NCBI GenBank assembly: GCA_003132505.1
Contig: PKXY01000034.1
Coordinates: forward strand, 62,001-126,000
Length of the DNA: 64,000 nucleotides
Source of the DNA: Solirubrobacterales bacterium
GTDB lineage: Bacteria > Actinomycetota > Thermoleophilia > Solirubrobacterales > Solirubrobacteraceae
Reading direction: 5' to 3'
The notes below the pieces were generated by a model. It was not told the origin of the DNA, did not search any database, and saw only the letters and a program-made list of their open reading frames with translations. The position numbers and the translations under genes were made by a program. Shown here piece by piece: positions 10,169 through 18,477 of the stretch; the first letter of the stretch is position 1, and every line of letters starts with the position of its first letter.

Positions 10169-10588
10169 CTAACGCTCGGAGTCGATCGGCCCCTCGCCCG
10201 GACTCGCGGCGGCATCCTGCTCAGCCCCGTGGAACTCGGCTTCGCCATCGGACGATCGGCTTGCGGTTAGGAGTGCTATCTCCTGAATCAGGGCGGTAAG
10301 CCGCCGCTCCAACAAACTTGTACGAATCGAGAAATGGAGCAACAGTAAGATGGCGAGTAGCAGCCCGAAGAAATAGAGCGCGCTACTTTCGGAAAATGCA
10401 CCAATGGCGCTTGTCAGCCAGTGCAGCGGTCCAGTTGACGCTGCAAGGACCAGCATCGCCACGGCAATCGCCACCCAGAGGACCGAGTACTCCTCCTTGA
10501 GTCGTCGCCGGCGTACCAGTTCGATGATGCCAAACAACAGCAAAACGCTGCCAATGATCGCCACTATCCGTGTTTGGGTCGTGATCAC
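10169..10588 (-). CDS. DUF2304 small membrane protein
   Basis: The 139-residue protein has three hydrophobic helices (about 8-20, 36-52 and 68-88) separated by the conserved RRRRLKEEYSVLW loop of DUF2304. DUF2304 proteins usually sit next to a dolichol-phosphate-mannose-synthase-like transferase and are thought to help anchor it or handle its lipid product. That transferase lies directly upstream, sharing a GTGA overlap (10585-10588). The tail after residue ~115 is charged and probably cytoplasmic. Confidence 0.88.
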   Translation of the reverse strand: MITTQTRIVAIIGSVLLLFGIIELVRRRRLKEEYSVLWVAIAVAMLVLAASTGPLHWLTSAIGAFSESSALYFFGLLLAILLLLHFSIRTSLLERRLTALIQEIALLTASRSSDGEAEFHGAEQDAAASPGEGPIDSER

Positions 10589-11301
10589 GACGAGCCTCGC
10601 GACGGTGAGCGCAGCAGAGTCACGAGAATTGAAAGGGCCATTTTATAAATGTAATACAGACTGTGATGGCCAGAGTGCATCGATTTGCCTGGCGACGGGC
10701 GCATCTGGACCGCGACCTCGTGGATCCGGTAACCGGATCGGTGCAGGAGGATCAGGATGTCAGCATCCGGATAGTCGGTCGGGTAGACGCTCGAGCAGAA
10801 GAAGCGGGCGACATCTATGCGCATGAGTTGCATGCCTGAGGTTGGATCGGATAGATGCTGGTGCGTCACGAGCGAGACGATGCGGGCAAAGAGCCGCATG
10901 CCGAATCCACGGGCCAGAGACGGGCGGTAGTGGCCGTCTCGGTCAAGGAACCTTGAGCCGATGACGACATCGAAGCCATCGGTGAGTGCCGCGAGCATCG
11001 CCGGCAGAAACTCGGCACGATGTTGTCCGTCGGCATCGATTTGGCCGACGATCGAGTAGCCGCGCCGTACGGCGTATTTGTAACCGGTTTGCAGGGCTGC
11101 GCCGTAGCCGGAGTTGACCGGGAGCGAGAGTGTCACGGCGCCGGCTTGGCGCGCCTCGGCGGCCGTGTCGTCGGCCGAACCGTCGTCGACCACCACGACG
11201 TCGGCGCTCGGAAGCGTCCTCGCGACATCGCGCACCACGTCGCCGACCCGCCCGCTCTCGTTGAAGGCAGGAACGACGATCACGATGCGGTCAGTGCTCA
11301 T
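10585..11301 (-). CDS. family 2 glycosyltransferase, polyprenol-phosphate sugar synthase-like
   Basis: The 238-residue protein has the DPM/DPG-synthase-like layout: IVVPAFNESGRVGDVV at the N-terminus, VVVVDDGSADDT, and QIDADGQHRAEFL carrying the metal-binding DAD. It probably moves a sugar from a nucleotide donor to polyprenyl phosphate at the inner face. The downstream DUF2304 gene overlaps it, and the large membrane protein follows 93 bp later. Together they suggest synthesis of a lipid-linked sugar and its use outside. There is no C-terminal membrane domain, which fits a need for the DUF2304 partner. Confidence 0.9.
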   Translation of the reverse strand: MSTDRIVIVVPAFNESGRVGDVVRDVARTLPSADVVVVDDGSADDTAAEARQAGAVTLSLPVNSGYGAALQTGYKYAVRRGYSIVGQIDADGQHRAEFLPAMLAALTDGFDVVIGSRFLDRDGHYRPSLARGFGMRLFARIVSLVTHQHLSDPTSGMQLMRIDVARFFCSSVYPTDYPDADILILLHRSGYRIHEVAVQMRPSPGKSMHSGHHSLYYIYKMALSILVTLLRSPSRGSS

Positions 11302-11439
11302 AGGTCAAGGAGGAAGGGCGGCGGGCCAGCGAGGCGGTGGCGGGCCGCGAGCAAGTCTCGCGCATCGGCCTGACGCGCACACCCCGGATGGCTGCTCCGG
11401 CATGCGCTGGTCTCTGCAGAACTCGATCTCCCGCCGCGG

Positions 11440-12249
11440 CTAAGGCACCAGTCGTGAGGGCGGCGCGACCGGAACCCTGATCCAGTTTGGTGGAATCACC
11501 CACGGCGGCTGCTCGATGCCAGTGGCGACGCCGAGCCAGCTCGCGGGCGCGACGATCGTGGCGTCGGGACGCTCGTTGAGCCAACCACCCCACCATGAAA
11601 ACGAGCTGTTGCTCGCGATCACCGCGGTCGCATTCACGAGCAGCTGGAGATCGACCGCGGGCGGATTCGCGACAAAGCGTGCTCGCTCCAACCAGGAGCA
11701 GTCCGCCCGCGCACGACGAATATCGTCGGACACGACGATGACCGGCAGCTCGGAGCAGCCAGGGATCGTCGCCAGCGCATCGCGGAAGTACGACTCTGGC
11801 AAGGCCCACCCCGCCTCCGAGTAGTCGCCGCGTCTAACGTGCATGCACACGTAACGACCGATCTGTCCGTACCCGTGCTCGAACGCTGCGGCGTGCTCGC
11901 GGCGGACTTGGAAGATGCCGCGTATCTCTTGCTCGTAGCCGGCAAAGTACTCCGCGGACTGAAAGAAACCGCTGTACGGTATCCCGTTGTGAAGCGTCTC
12001 CAGCAGCTCAGCCGGATTGCTGGCATCGTCAACGAATACCCGCTTCGCCGGGCCATGAAGAAGGTAGAACATCGTCTTGGTCGCTAGCCGCATGCTGGGT
12101 CGCCGCAGCGGAACGCGCTCGAAGTGTTCAGCTAGCTCGAATGGTCCCAACACGGCGAACGACGTGCCCAGGCGCCTGCTGGCAGCGTACGCAAATGCGA
12201 CCTGAAACATCTGGTTTCCCATGCGGCCCCGCATGTCGACCGCGATCAC
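11440..12249 (-). CDS. alpha-1,2-fucosyltransferase family protein (GT11)
   Basis: Family 11 motifs are clear in this ~269-residue protein: MGNQMFQVAFAYA at the N-terminus, HVRRGDYSE (the HxRRxD nucleotide site), and NSSFSWWGGWL near the C-terminus. Family members transfer fucose from GDP-fucose to a galactose or similar residue. I place the start at GTG 12249 because family proteins begin a few residues before GNQMF. An upstream ATG at 12312 would add 21 unlike residues and overlap the divergent gene at 12294. No intact GDP-fucose synthesis gene is in the window, but a broken epimerase resembling GDP-fucose synthase lies at 19489. Confidence 0.9.
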   Translation of the reverse strand: MIAVDMRGRMGNQMFQVAFAYAASRRLGTSFAVLGPFELAEHFERVPLRRPSMRLATKTMFYLLHGPAKRVFVDDASNPAELLETLHNGIPYSGFFQSAEYFAGYEQEIRGIFQVRREHAAAFEHGYGQIGRYVCMHVRRGDYSEAGWALPESYFRDALATIPGCSELPVIVVSDDIRRARADCSWLERARFVANPPAVDLQLLVNATAVIASNSSFSWWGGWLNERPDATIVAPASWLGVATGIEQPPWVIPPNWIRVPVAPPSRLVP

Positions 12250-12293
12250 GGCCAGAGCATACTTAGCGCGTTGCAGAATCTGATGGGCTGTAC

Positions 12294-13187
12294 GTGAGTA
12301 CGCAACGGGCAACGCCCATCGACGTCGTCATACCAGCGCACACCAAGGACTTTGACGTCCTGCGTCATGCAGTACGCGGCGTTCTGCGCTACATCACGCC
12401 GTTACGATTCGTCTACGTAGTCGCCGCGGACCGATTCGCGACAGACGACCACCGGGTTGTCTGGATCCGTGAGCAATCCGGCCCCCGCGTTCCGAGCCTG
12501 ACCGACGTCAGTGAGCGCTGGGCAACGCATGGCCCCGCCGCCGTCGCCCGAGCCGGGTGGGTGTATCAGCAGATCCTGAAGCTTGGTATCCCCGAAATTA
12601 TCCCCGGCCTGTCTGACGCTTACATGCTTATCGATGCCGATGTGGTGTGGCTGAGAGAGCAGCACGTTGATGTGTCTGAGACAGTCCGCTTTCCGTATAC
12701 GCAAGCGTTCGAGTATCACCCGCCATACCGTCAGGCATACGAGCGCCTGTTTGGCGCCGTGCCACAGCATCCATTCTCCCTAACCGCCCACCAGATGGTC
12801 TACGACCAAGCCCTACTGAGCGAGATGAAGCACCGAATCGAATCGAGGCACGGCGTCGAGTGGTGGAAGGCCTACATCGCTGCCGCCGACCCCTCGGAGT
12901 CGTCGGCGATCAGTGAGCTCGACATCTATGGTCACTGGGTTCTCGATAATCGCCCTGACGTTGCGCGCCATCGCCAACTGACCTACCTCAACGTGCCGGT
13001 CATCCCGGGTCCTGTCGGTCGCGCTGCCTACGCTCGAGATTTTGACTTTGTCGCCGCGCACGCCTGGATGCGAGCTCCACGCTGGGTTCGCGCGGCGCAG
13101 ATCGCCGCCAGCCTGGCTCGGGACCTTCGCGCCGGCGCGAAGCACAGTGACGTTGCCCCGGAGGATCGCGCTGGACGGGGCGGCTGA
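12294..13187 (+). CDS. DUF6492-like glycosyltransferase-fold protein
   Basis: The 297-residue protein begins IDVVIPAHTKDFDVLRHAV and carries YMLIDADVVWL, an acidic GT-A-like donor site. TAHQMVYDQALL and SELDIYGHWVLD follow as in DUF6492 proteins found in polysaccharide loci. It probably transfers a sugar in the cytoplasm. It is divergent from the fucosyltransferase, and its stop shares one base with the next start (TGATG), so the two plus-strand genes are coupled. Confidence 0.78.
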   Translation: MSTQRATPIDVVIPAHTKDFDVLRHAVRGVLRYITPLRFVYVVAADRFATDDHRVVWIREQSGPRVPSLTDVSERWATHGPAAVARAGWVYQQILKLGIPEIIPGLSDAYMLIDADVVWLREQHVDVSETVRFPYTQAFEYHPPYRQAYERLFGAVPQHPFSLTAHQMVYDQALLSEMKHRIESRHGVEWWKAYIAAADPSESSAISELDIYGHWVLDNRPDVARHRQLTYLNVPVIPGPVGRAAYARDFDFVAAHAWMRAPRWVRAAQIAASLARDLRAGAKHSDVAPEDRAGRGG

Positions 13188-14155
13188 TGGCGTCGGCGAA
13201 GGCGACCGTCGGAGCGTCGGCGCGGTGGCTGATCGAGGCCAGCGAATTGACGCTCTCGCGCCTGCCGCAGCGGCGACTACATTCCGGCGCGGGCGACGAC
13301 GAGCGCGTGCCGATCGTGATAATCCACCTGGGGTCGCGCTTTCCGCCGTATCTGCGCGCGTGCGTCGCACAGGTCGAACGAGTGGGTGGACGGCCGCTAA
13401 TCGTCGGCCACTCGCGTGCCGCGAGATATGGCGGCGATCAACTCGCGCGGTTTCGATCCTCAGAGACTCTCAGCGCGATGGGGGGAAGGCGCTTTTGGCG
13501 TTACGCCTGCGAGCGATTCTTTGTACTCGAGGAGTTCATGAGAGAGAGCGGCATCGACCGCTGTGTCCACATAGAGTCGGACGTGCTGCTTTACCAGTCT
13601 GCAGGGCAGCTGGCGGCCGGGCTTGAGGCCACGTACGGCGATGAAATAGCTGTCTGTCCGTTGACGGACGCCGAGGACACAGCTGCCGTGATGTACGTTG
13701 GCTCACTTGTCGCTTTGAGACGCTTCAATGCCGGCCTGCTTCAGCTGGTGACGCTGGGCGCGGACGGACTATTGGCACGATACGGCGGCAGCATGGCCAA
13801 TGAAATGCGAATGTTGCATGTATTGCGCACGCAGCTTGGCCTATGCGCGGCGTTGACAACAACCATCGAGCAGGCAACCGCCAGCGGTGTCTCATTCCTC
13901 TTCGACCCGGCCTCCTACGGTCAGTGGGTGGACGGGATACCCGGTCAGCCGGGTATCCCGTATGCCGGCGAGCATCACGCCATCGGGCGGGAGTTCCTCA
14001 GCGGCAATTACGAGCTGTTTTGGGATGCACAGGTCCGTGTTCCAAAGGTCCGCATCGGGTCGCAACCGCAGGATGCCTGGCCGCTCGCCAATCTGCACGT
14101 CCATTCAAAGCGCCTCGCTTTGTTTGCCGCGCACACCGTCGATCGCTCAGCGTGA
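13187..14155 (+). CDS. uncharacterised GT-A-like protein of a polysaccharide locus
   Basis: I do not recognise a named family. The 322-residue protein has a GT-A-like first strand (VPIVIIHLGSRFPPYLRACV), then RCVHIESDVLLYQ, which resembles the acidic donor site of small transferases, and a late EHHAIGREFLSGNYELFWD stretch. No signal peptide or membrane helix is seen. Translation is coupled to the DUF6492-like gene by a one-base overlap, so a joint role in one glycan step is likely. It could also be a sugar-modifying enzyme. Confidence 0.65.
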   Translation: MASAKATVGASARWLIEASELTLSRLPQRRLHSGAGDDERVPIVIIHLGSRFPPYLRACVAQVERVGGRPLIVGHSRAARYGGDQLARFRSSETLSAMGGRRFWRYACERFFVLEEFMRESGIDRCVHIESDVLLYQSAGQLAAGLEATYGDEIAVCPLTDAEDTAAVMYVGSLVALRRFNAGLLQLVTLGADGLLARYGGSMANEMRMLHVLRTQLGLCAALTTTIEQATASGVSFLFDPASYGQWVDGIPGQPGIPYAGEHHAIGREFLSGNYELFWDAQVRVPKVRIGSQPQDAWPLANLHVHSKRLALFAAHTVDRSA

Positions 14156-14176
14156 CGATCTGGCACGGCGCGCTTG

Positions 14177-14935
14177 TCAGAAGCGGTAGAGCGCTTGATA
14201 GCCGTGGCGAAGCGGCCGGATACCGCGGCCAGCGAGAAATGTCTGAGCCAGCATGCCTTTGCCGGGCCAGGCACCGAACTCGGCATACAGTGCGGGCGCA
14301 GATTCGCGTGCCGCCACCGGAACGTCCGCCAGCGTGCCCGGCGAGTCGTCGATCAGCAGCAGTGCCCCGGCGCGTAACGCCGGCGTCACCGCTTCGAGCT
14401 CGCGCAAGCAATGCTCGGCGGCCGGGAGCGGCGCTGAGAAATCGACATCCCAGCTGTCGAGATAGACGACGTCAGCGCCTTCGCCTGGGTGTTCGCCAAC
14501 CCATCGATCCAGAAACACGACACTGTCATCGCAAACGAGTCTGGTCGCACCGCCGACAGACTTACGAAGCCAGGCGACGCGTTGTGAATCGATATCGACG
14601 GACCAGAACGCACCGCCAAACGAGCGCACGTAGGAGTCGAACAATCGCGTCGAATCGGTACCCCACGCGGACACCCCTGTCTCGAGAATGGTCTGCGGGC
14701 GGCCGCCCATCTGTCCGATGAGAAAGCACAGCGATGCATAATTGACGTGGTCGACGCTACTGCGCCAGCGAAAGTGGTCGTGGCACAACGCCGACGGATC
14801 GGTGTAGCGAGCCCAACGGCCCGCGCGCAGCCGATCCGCCATAGCGCGAGCTCGGTCCGAAATGCGGCGAAGGGCTGGTGGGGTCGCCCGTCGCTTCAGC
14901 GTCGTCGTGCTCCTTGGTCGGACATCATGCTGCAA
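14177..14935 (-). CDS. class I SAM-dependent methyltransferase-like protein
   Basis: The 252-residue protein has a Rossmann methyltransferase core: TILETGVSAWGTDS is the SAM loop, FWSVDIDS is the acidic ribose-binding strand, and DVVYLDSWD and LLLIDDSP are later strands. This arrangement is common among methyltransferases encoded in glycan loci. The longest frame starts at TTG 14935, which overlaps no real gene. An ATG at 14842 would remove a 31-residue basic leader and is also possible. It is transcribed convergently with the pair ending at 14155. Confidence 0.75.
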   Translation of the reverse strand: MQHDVRPRSTTTLKRRATPPALRRISDRARAMADRLRAGRWARYTDPSALCHDHFRWRSSVDHVNYASLCFLIGQMGGRPQTILETGVSAWGTDSTRLFDSYVRSFGGAFWSVDIDSQRVAWLRKSVGGATRLVCDDSVVFLDRWVGEHPGEGADVVYLDSWDVDFSAPLPAAEHCLRELEAVTPALRAGALLLIDDSPGTLADVPVAARESAPALYAEFGAWPGKGMLAQTFLAGRGIRPLRHGYQALYRF

Positions 14936-15062
14936 CTGTAGTGAGGTAGACCGAGTACAACTGCGCGACGGGTTTACGAGCGCTGTAGTCTGCGCTGGAG
15001 CCGCACCGTCTTCGCGTCTCCTCTATGCAGTGGCTAACGCAGATCGATCCGGAGTCTCCCGG

Positions 15063-15845
15063 ATGAGGCCTACCGAACTGCTTTACGGCAGGACTCGATT
15101 CCAGCGGCTGTTTCGCGCGGCCCACCGCGCGTCCCTGATTGGCCTCGGCTACGGTAACGCTGACCCGGAGCGCAATGGCGAGTACGCGGCTCTCAGGCGC
15201 CTTGCGCCGACCTGGCCCCGCTATCCCTGCATGGTCGACGTCGGCGCCCACACCGGAGAATGGTCGCGCGCTGCTCTGCGCTATGCGCCCGGCGGAACCA
15301 TCTTTGCGCTTGAGCCATCGCCTGAGCCTTACGCCCAGCTGGCTGCGACGACGGATACTCGGATGCGGCCGTTCCTCACCGGTCTCAGCGACGCCGCCGG
15401 GACGCGAACTCTCTGGATGCCGACCGGGAAGCCAGAGCTCGCGTCAGTCCATCGCCGCGACCTACGCGAGTTTGACATGACCGCCGACTCGTCTGTCGGC
15501 GTAGAAATGACGACCCTGGACGCATTCTGCGAGGCTAACGGCATCGAGCACATAACCATGTTGAAACTCGATGTCGAAGGCCATGAACTTGCCGTGCTCG
15601 CCGGTGCACAGGCGACGCTGTCGGCCGAGCGGGTGGACGTGATTCAGCTGGAGTTCGGTGGATCAAACCTCGATTCGCGCACATATCTTCGCGACTTCAT
15701 CGACGCCCTCGCGCCATACGGCTTCGGCCTCGCGAGAATATTGCGCGACGGTCTGGCACCGGTATCGAGAGAGGAGTCGGCTGAGATCTTCGTCTACTGC
15801 AACCTCCTCGCCGTGCGCAAAGGAACTGCCGCGTGGGCACTATAG
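15063..15845 (+). CDS. FkbM-family methyltransferase
   Basis: The 260-residue protein has the FkbM pattern: MVDVGAHTGEWSRAAL as SAM loop, FALEPSPEPYAQLA as acidic strand, and MLKLDVEGHELAVLAGA, the hallmark LDVEG motif. These enzymes O-methylate sugars or polyketides. The start is the ATG at 15063, preceded by a CCGGAG-like ribosome site. In-frame extensions further upstream read as non-coding. The following methyltransferase begins about 28 bp later on the same strand. Confidence 0.88.
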   Translation: MRPTELLYGRTRFQRLFRAAHRASLIGLGYGNADPERNGEYAALRRLAPTWPRYPCMVDVGAHTGEWSRAALRYAPGGTIFALEPSPEPYAQLAATTDTRMRPFLTGLSDAAGTRTLWMPTGKPELASVHRRDLREFDMTADSSVGVEMTTLDAFCEANGIEHITMLKLDVEGHELAVLAGAQATLSAERVDVIQLEFGGSNLDSRTYLRDFIDALAPYGFGLARILRDGLAPVSREESAEIFVYCNLLAVRKGTAAWAL

Positions 15846-15873
15846 GCCTGCGGGTCACCTGCTGGAGCACCTG

Positions 15874-16617
15874 GTGCACGATGTTTTATTCGAGCAGGGC
15901 CGCAGATCCATGCGTTGGCTGAATCGACTCCGAGACCCACAGTGGGCGAGCCCCGTCGCAACGCACCAACCCGTGCTGTGGGAGATCGCAAACCGCTCAA
16001 CACTTCCGATTCTGGAGTTTGGGTGCGGTGAAGGAAGTACGAGGATGCTGCATCAAGTGTCACAAAGGCGGAACGTTCCTCTCATCACGTTCGAAACCGA
16101 CCCGAGCTGGATGGCGCGCTATGCGCCTGGCATGGAATCACCGCTGCACCAGTTTCGCCTCGTATCCAGTTGGGAAGACGAGCTGACATCGAGTGAGTGG
16201 GACGACTACCGCTGCGGCCTGGCCTTCGTCGATCAGGCGCCGTGGGAAGCACGCGTTATCACGATCGAGCGCTTTCGGTTTACCGCCGATTACGTGATTC
16301 TCCACGACTCGCTCTACTATCCCGTCCACGGGCTGATGGGTAAATCCGTACGAGACCTAGTCGGGCCGACCGATGTAGGCGTGCGCACGTATGACGACAT
16401 GTTCACCTCGTACAAGGAGTTCTTTCCGCAGGAGCCGTGGCCGCTGCCGGACGGTCCGCCGACACTACTGGGTAGCAATGTCCACGACTGCAACATCGAA
16501 GTCGATCCTGCTGCGCTGTCGCCGCCGCGCTGGGCGCGACGCCCAATTCTTGCGTACCATGCCGCGGCCGGTCGTGTGGGCCAGTCCCTGAGGAAGACTG
16601 GTAGATCGGCGCGTTGA
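15874..16617 (+). CDS. SAM-dependent methyltransferase-like protein
   Basis: The 247-residue protein has a degenerate Rossmann methyltransferase signature: PILEFGCGEGSTRML, then ITFETDPSW, then CGLAFVDQAPWEAR. I place the start at GTG 15874 because GGAG lies seven bases before it. An ATG at 15910 is the alternative. It follows the FkbM gene closely and is probably co-transcribed. A strong hairpin two bases after the stop ends the pair. Substrate is unknown, most likely a sugar of the exported glycan. Confidence 0.75.
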   Translation: MHDVLFEQGRRSMRWLNRLRDPQWASPVATHQPVLWEIANRSTLPILEFGCGEGSTRMLHQVSQRRNVPLITFETDPSWMARYAPGMESPLHQFRLVSSWEDELTSSEWDDYRCGLAFVDQAPWEARVITIERFRFTADYVILHDSLYYPVHGLMGKSVRDLVGPTDVGVRTYDDMFTSYKEFFPQEPWPLPDGPPTLLGSNVHDCNIEVDPAALSPPRWARRPILAYHAAAGRVGQSLRKTGRSAR

Positions 16618-16618
16618 T

Positions 16619-16658
16619 GCCGGGCCGTACCTCGTTGCGCCCGGCTCATCGGCCCGGC
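16619..16658 (+). terminator. GC-rich hairpin after the methyltransferase pair
   Basis: Nine-base perfect arms GCCGGGCCG (16619-16627) and CGGCCCGGC (16650-16658) enclose a 22-base loop. No T-tract follows, so this is a terminator-like or mRNA-protecting hairpin, not a classical intrinsic terminator. Confidence 0.5.
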
Positions 16659-16738
16659 GGGCGGCCTCGCAATGTGGTGGACATGCGCTGCGCTCCCATG
16701 CATGCTCGGTGATGCGCCGGAACTAGACACCTTCGCAA

Positions 16739-17731
16739 ATGCTTGTCCGCAACCGCAACCGCAACCGCAACCGCAGCGATCCGCCGATCTCGCACAGCGT
16801 GGCGTCAATCATTACCGGCGAGCGACTGCAAGGTCTCGCAGACGTGTCTCTGGTCTCACCCCGAACGAGGGCCTTCCATCGGAACGTCGATCGCTTCGCG
16901 TCCACCATCGTCTTTGTGGATGACTACGCCCGGCTGCCGGAGCGCGATATCGATCAGCTGTCGCGCGCTCGCTCGCTGTTCGTATACACCCATGAGCTAG
17001 CTGCCTTCACTCATCACGTTTGGCCAAGGCTCCGAGGGGCCGCGTACGTGCTGATCACGCACAACAGCGATGACGAGATAGGGCCGGCGCAAGCCGCGTG
17101 GATTGATGCGGCGGGCGCAAAGCTCACTGCTTGGTTTGCCCAAAACGTGACGGTTGAGCACGCAAAGCTCGTGCCATTGCCGTTGGGGATCGCCAACAGC
17201 ATGTGGGCACACGGAAACCTACGCATCCTGGCTACCGCGGCGAAGCGAGCGCCGCGGCACGATCCGACGGAGGTCCTTTTCGCTCGCTACTCGCCTGGGA
17301 CCCATGCGGAGCGAACGGAACTGGGATCCGCACTGGAGCGCGGGTTTCCAAAGCTCGCGACCGACCACGCGCGGCGAATCAGCTTTCGTCAGTATCTGCG
17401 TGAGCTGTCGGCTGCTGAGTTCTGCGTCTGCCCGCGCGGCAACGGCATCGATACGCACCGGCTCTGGGAGGCGTTGTACTTGGGCGTCACGCCAATCGTG
17501 AAGCGCTCGACGCATACGGAACATTGGCAGCGCATCGGACTTCCTCTGCTGATCGTCGATGACTGGAGGAACCTCACTCCGACGCTGCTTGATCGGCATC
17601 GGGCGGCCGCGGCGAGTCCGCTGTCCGACGGACCCCTGCACCTCGACTACTGGAGTAGGCCCGTGTTCGCCTCGATGTCTGAAGGGGCATCGACAGAGTC
17701 GACAGACTCAGCCGGCACGCCAGCGCGGTAG
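16739..17731 (+). CDS. exostosin-like glycosyltransferase family protein
   Basis: The 330-residue protein ends in the exostosin/GT47-like block FCVCPRGNGIDTHRLWEA followed by LYLGVTPIVKRS, a donor-site signature. The middle holds LITHNSDDEIG and a PLPLGIANSMW motif common in bacterial members. The N-terminus begins with an Arg-Asn dipeptide repeat encoded by a hexanucleotide tract. The last 85 bp overlap antisense with the tail of the convergent ATPase gene. It probably adds a sugar to the exported glycan. Confidence 0.78.
   Translation: MLVRNRNRNRNRSDPPISHSVASIITGERLQGLADVSLVSPRTRAFHRNVDRFASTIVFVDDYARLPERDIDQLSRARSLFVYTHELAAFTHHVWPRLRGAAYVLITHNSDDEIGPAQAAWIDAAGAKLTAWFAQNVTVEHAKLVPLPLGIANSMWAHGNLRILATAAKRAPRHDPTEVLFARYSPGTHAERTELGSALERGFPKLATDHARRISFRQYLRELSAAEFCVCPRGNGIDTHRLWEALYLGVTPIVKRSTHTEHWQRIGLPLLIVDDWRNLTPTLLDRHRAAAASPLSDGPLHLDYWSRPVFASMSEGASTESTDSAGTPAR
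16747..16775 (+). repeat. hexanucleotide tandem repeat (CCGCAA)n inside the coding start
   Basis: Four full CCGCAA units and a partial fifth follow the ATG at 16739 and encode alternating Arg-Asn. As the unit is six bases, slippage would change N-terminal length without breaking the frame. Confidence 0.9.
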
Positions 17732-18477
17732 GCCGACGCGACTTCGTCAATCGGGCCGATGTAGCGCGCGCGTCCCCTCTCTATCCACATGCCGCTCGAG
17801 CAGATCTCAGTGACGAGGTCCAGATCGTGACTCATGAAGATGATCGTGCTGCCCTCCCGATTCAGAGTTGCGAGCGCACGCTGGCAGCGGAAGCGAAAGT
17901 CGTCGTCGACCACGGCTAGCACTTCGTCAAAGACGAAGATCTCGGCCGGAAAGCAGATGGCGGTGGCGAATGAAAGGCGGGCTCTCATGCCGCTGGAATA
18001 CCGCTTCATTGGAGTGTCGAAATGCGCGTGCACGCCAGCGAAGTCGATGATGCGGTCGAGGGTGGCAACGACCTCTCGCGTCGTCAACCCCAAGATGGCG
18101 CCGAGCAGGAAGACGTTTTCGCGCCCGGTGAGCTCCTCGTGGAAGCCGGCGCCCACCTCGAGCAGCGGCAACACGCGGCCGACTACTCGTGCCTCTCCGG
18201 CTGTGGGCACGGTGATCCCGGAAATGACCTGGGTCAATGTCGACTTTCCGGACCCGTTCGGACCGACTATGCCAAAGAATGCACCGCGAGGAACTGTGAA
18301 CGTAAGCTCGTTGAGTGCCGTGAACCGGCCAATCGGAACTGGACGCCAAGGCCGCAATGCGCGGCGCAGCGAGCGTCTAAGCGAGAGGTCCTGGCCAAGG
18401 ACATATTCCTTTGTCAGCCCGACGCATTGAATCGCATAGTCATACGGAGCGGTGTCCAAGGCCTCATCACTAGACAA
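17647..18477 (-). CDS. second polysaccharide ABC exporter ATPase (short form)
   Basis: The 276-residue ATPase has Walker A GPNGSGKST at 72-80, a YSSGMRARLSF signature, and Walker B EIFVFDEVLAV. It has the long N-terminal insertion of Wzt/TagH-like ATPases before Walker A. Unlike the ATPase at 1918 it lacks the extended C-terminal glycan-recognition domain and stops soon after the nucleotide domain. The permease gene is directly upstream with an eight-base overlap. Its 3' end overlaps the convergent exostosin-like gene by 85 bp. Confidence 0.92.
   Translation of the reverse strand: MSSDEALDTAPYDYAIQCVGLTKEYVLGQDLSLRRSLRRALRPWRPVPIGRFTALNELTFTVPRGAFFGIVGPNGSGKSTLTQVISGITVPTAGEARVVGRVLPLLEVGAGFHEELTGRENVFLLGAILGLTTREVVATLDRIIDFAGVHAHFDTPMKRYSSGMRARLSFATAICFPAEIFVFDEVLAVVDDDFRFRCQRALATLNREGSTIIFMSHDLDLVTEICSSGMWIERGRARYIGPIDEVASAYRAGVPAESVDSVDAPSDIEANTGLLQ

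Noticed and set aside
16619-16658. Classical rho-independent terminator
   Set aside because: The stem is strong but no T-run follows, so only a hairpin is claimed.
16747-16775. Short tandem repeats read as a CRISPR or frameshift phase-variation tract
   Set aside because: Units are six bases with no spacers, so it is neither a CRISPR array nor a switch that breaks the reading frame.
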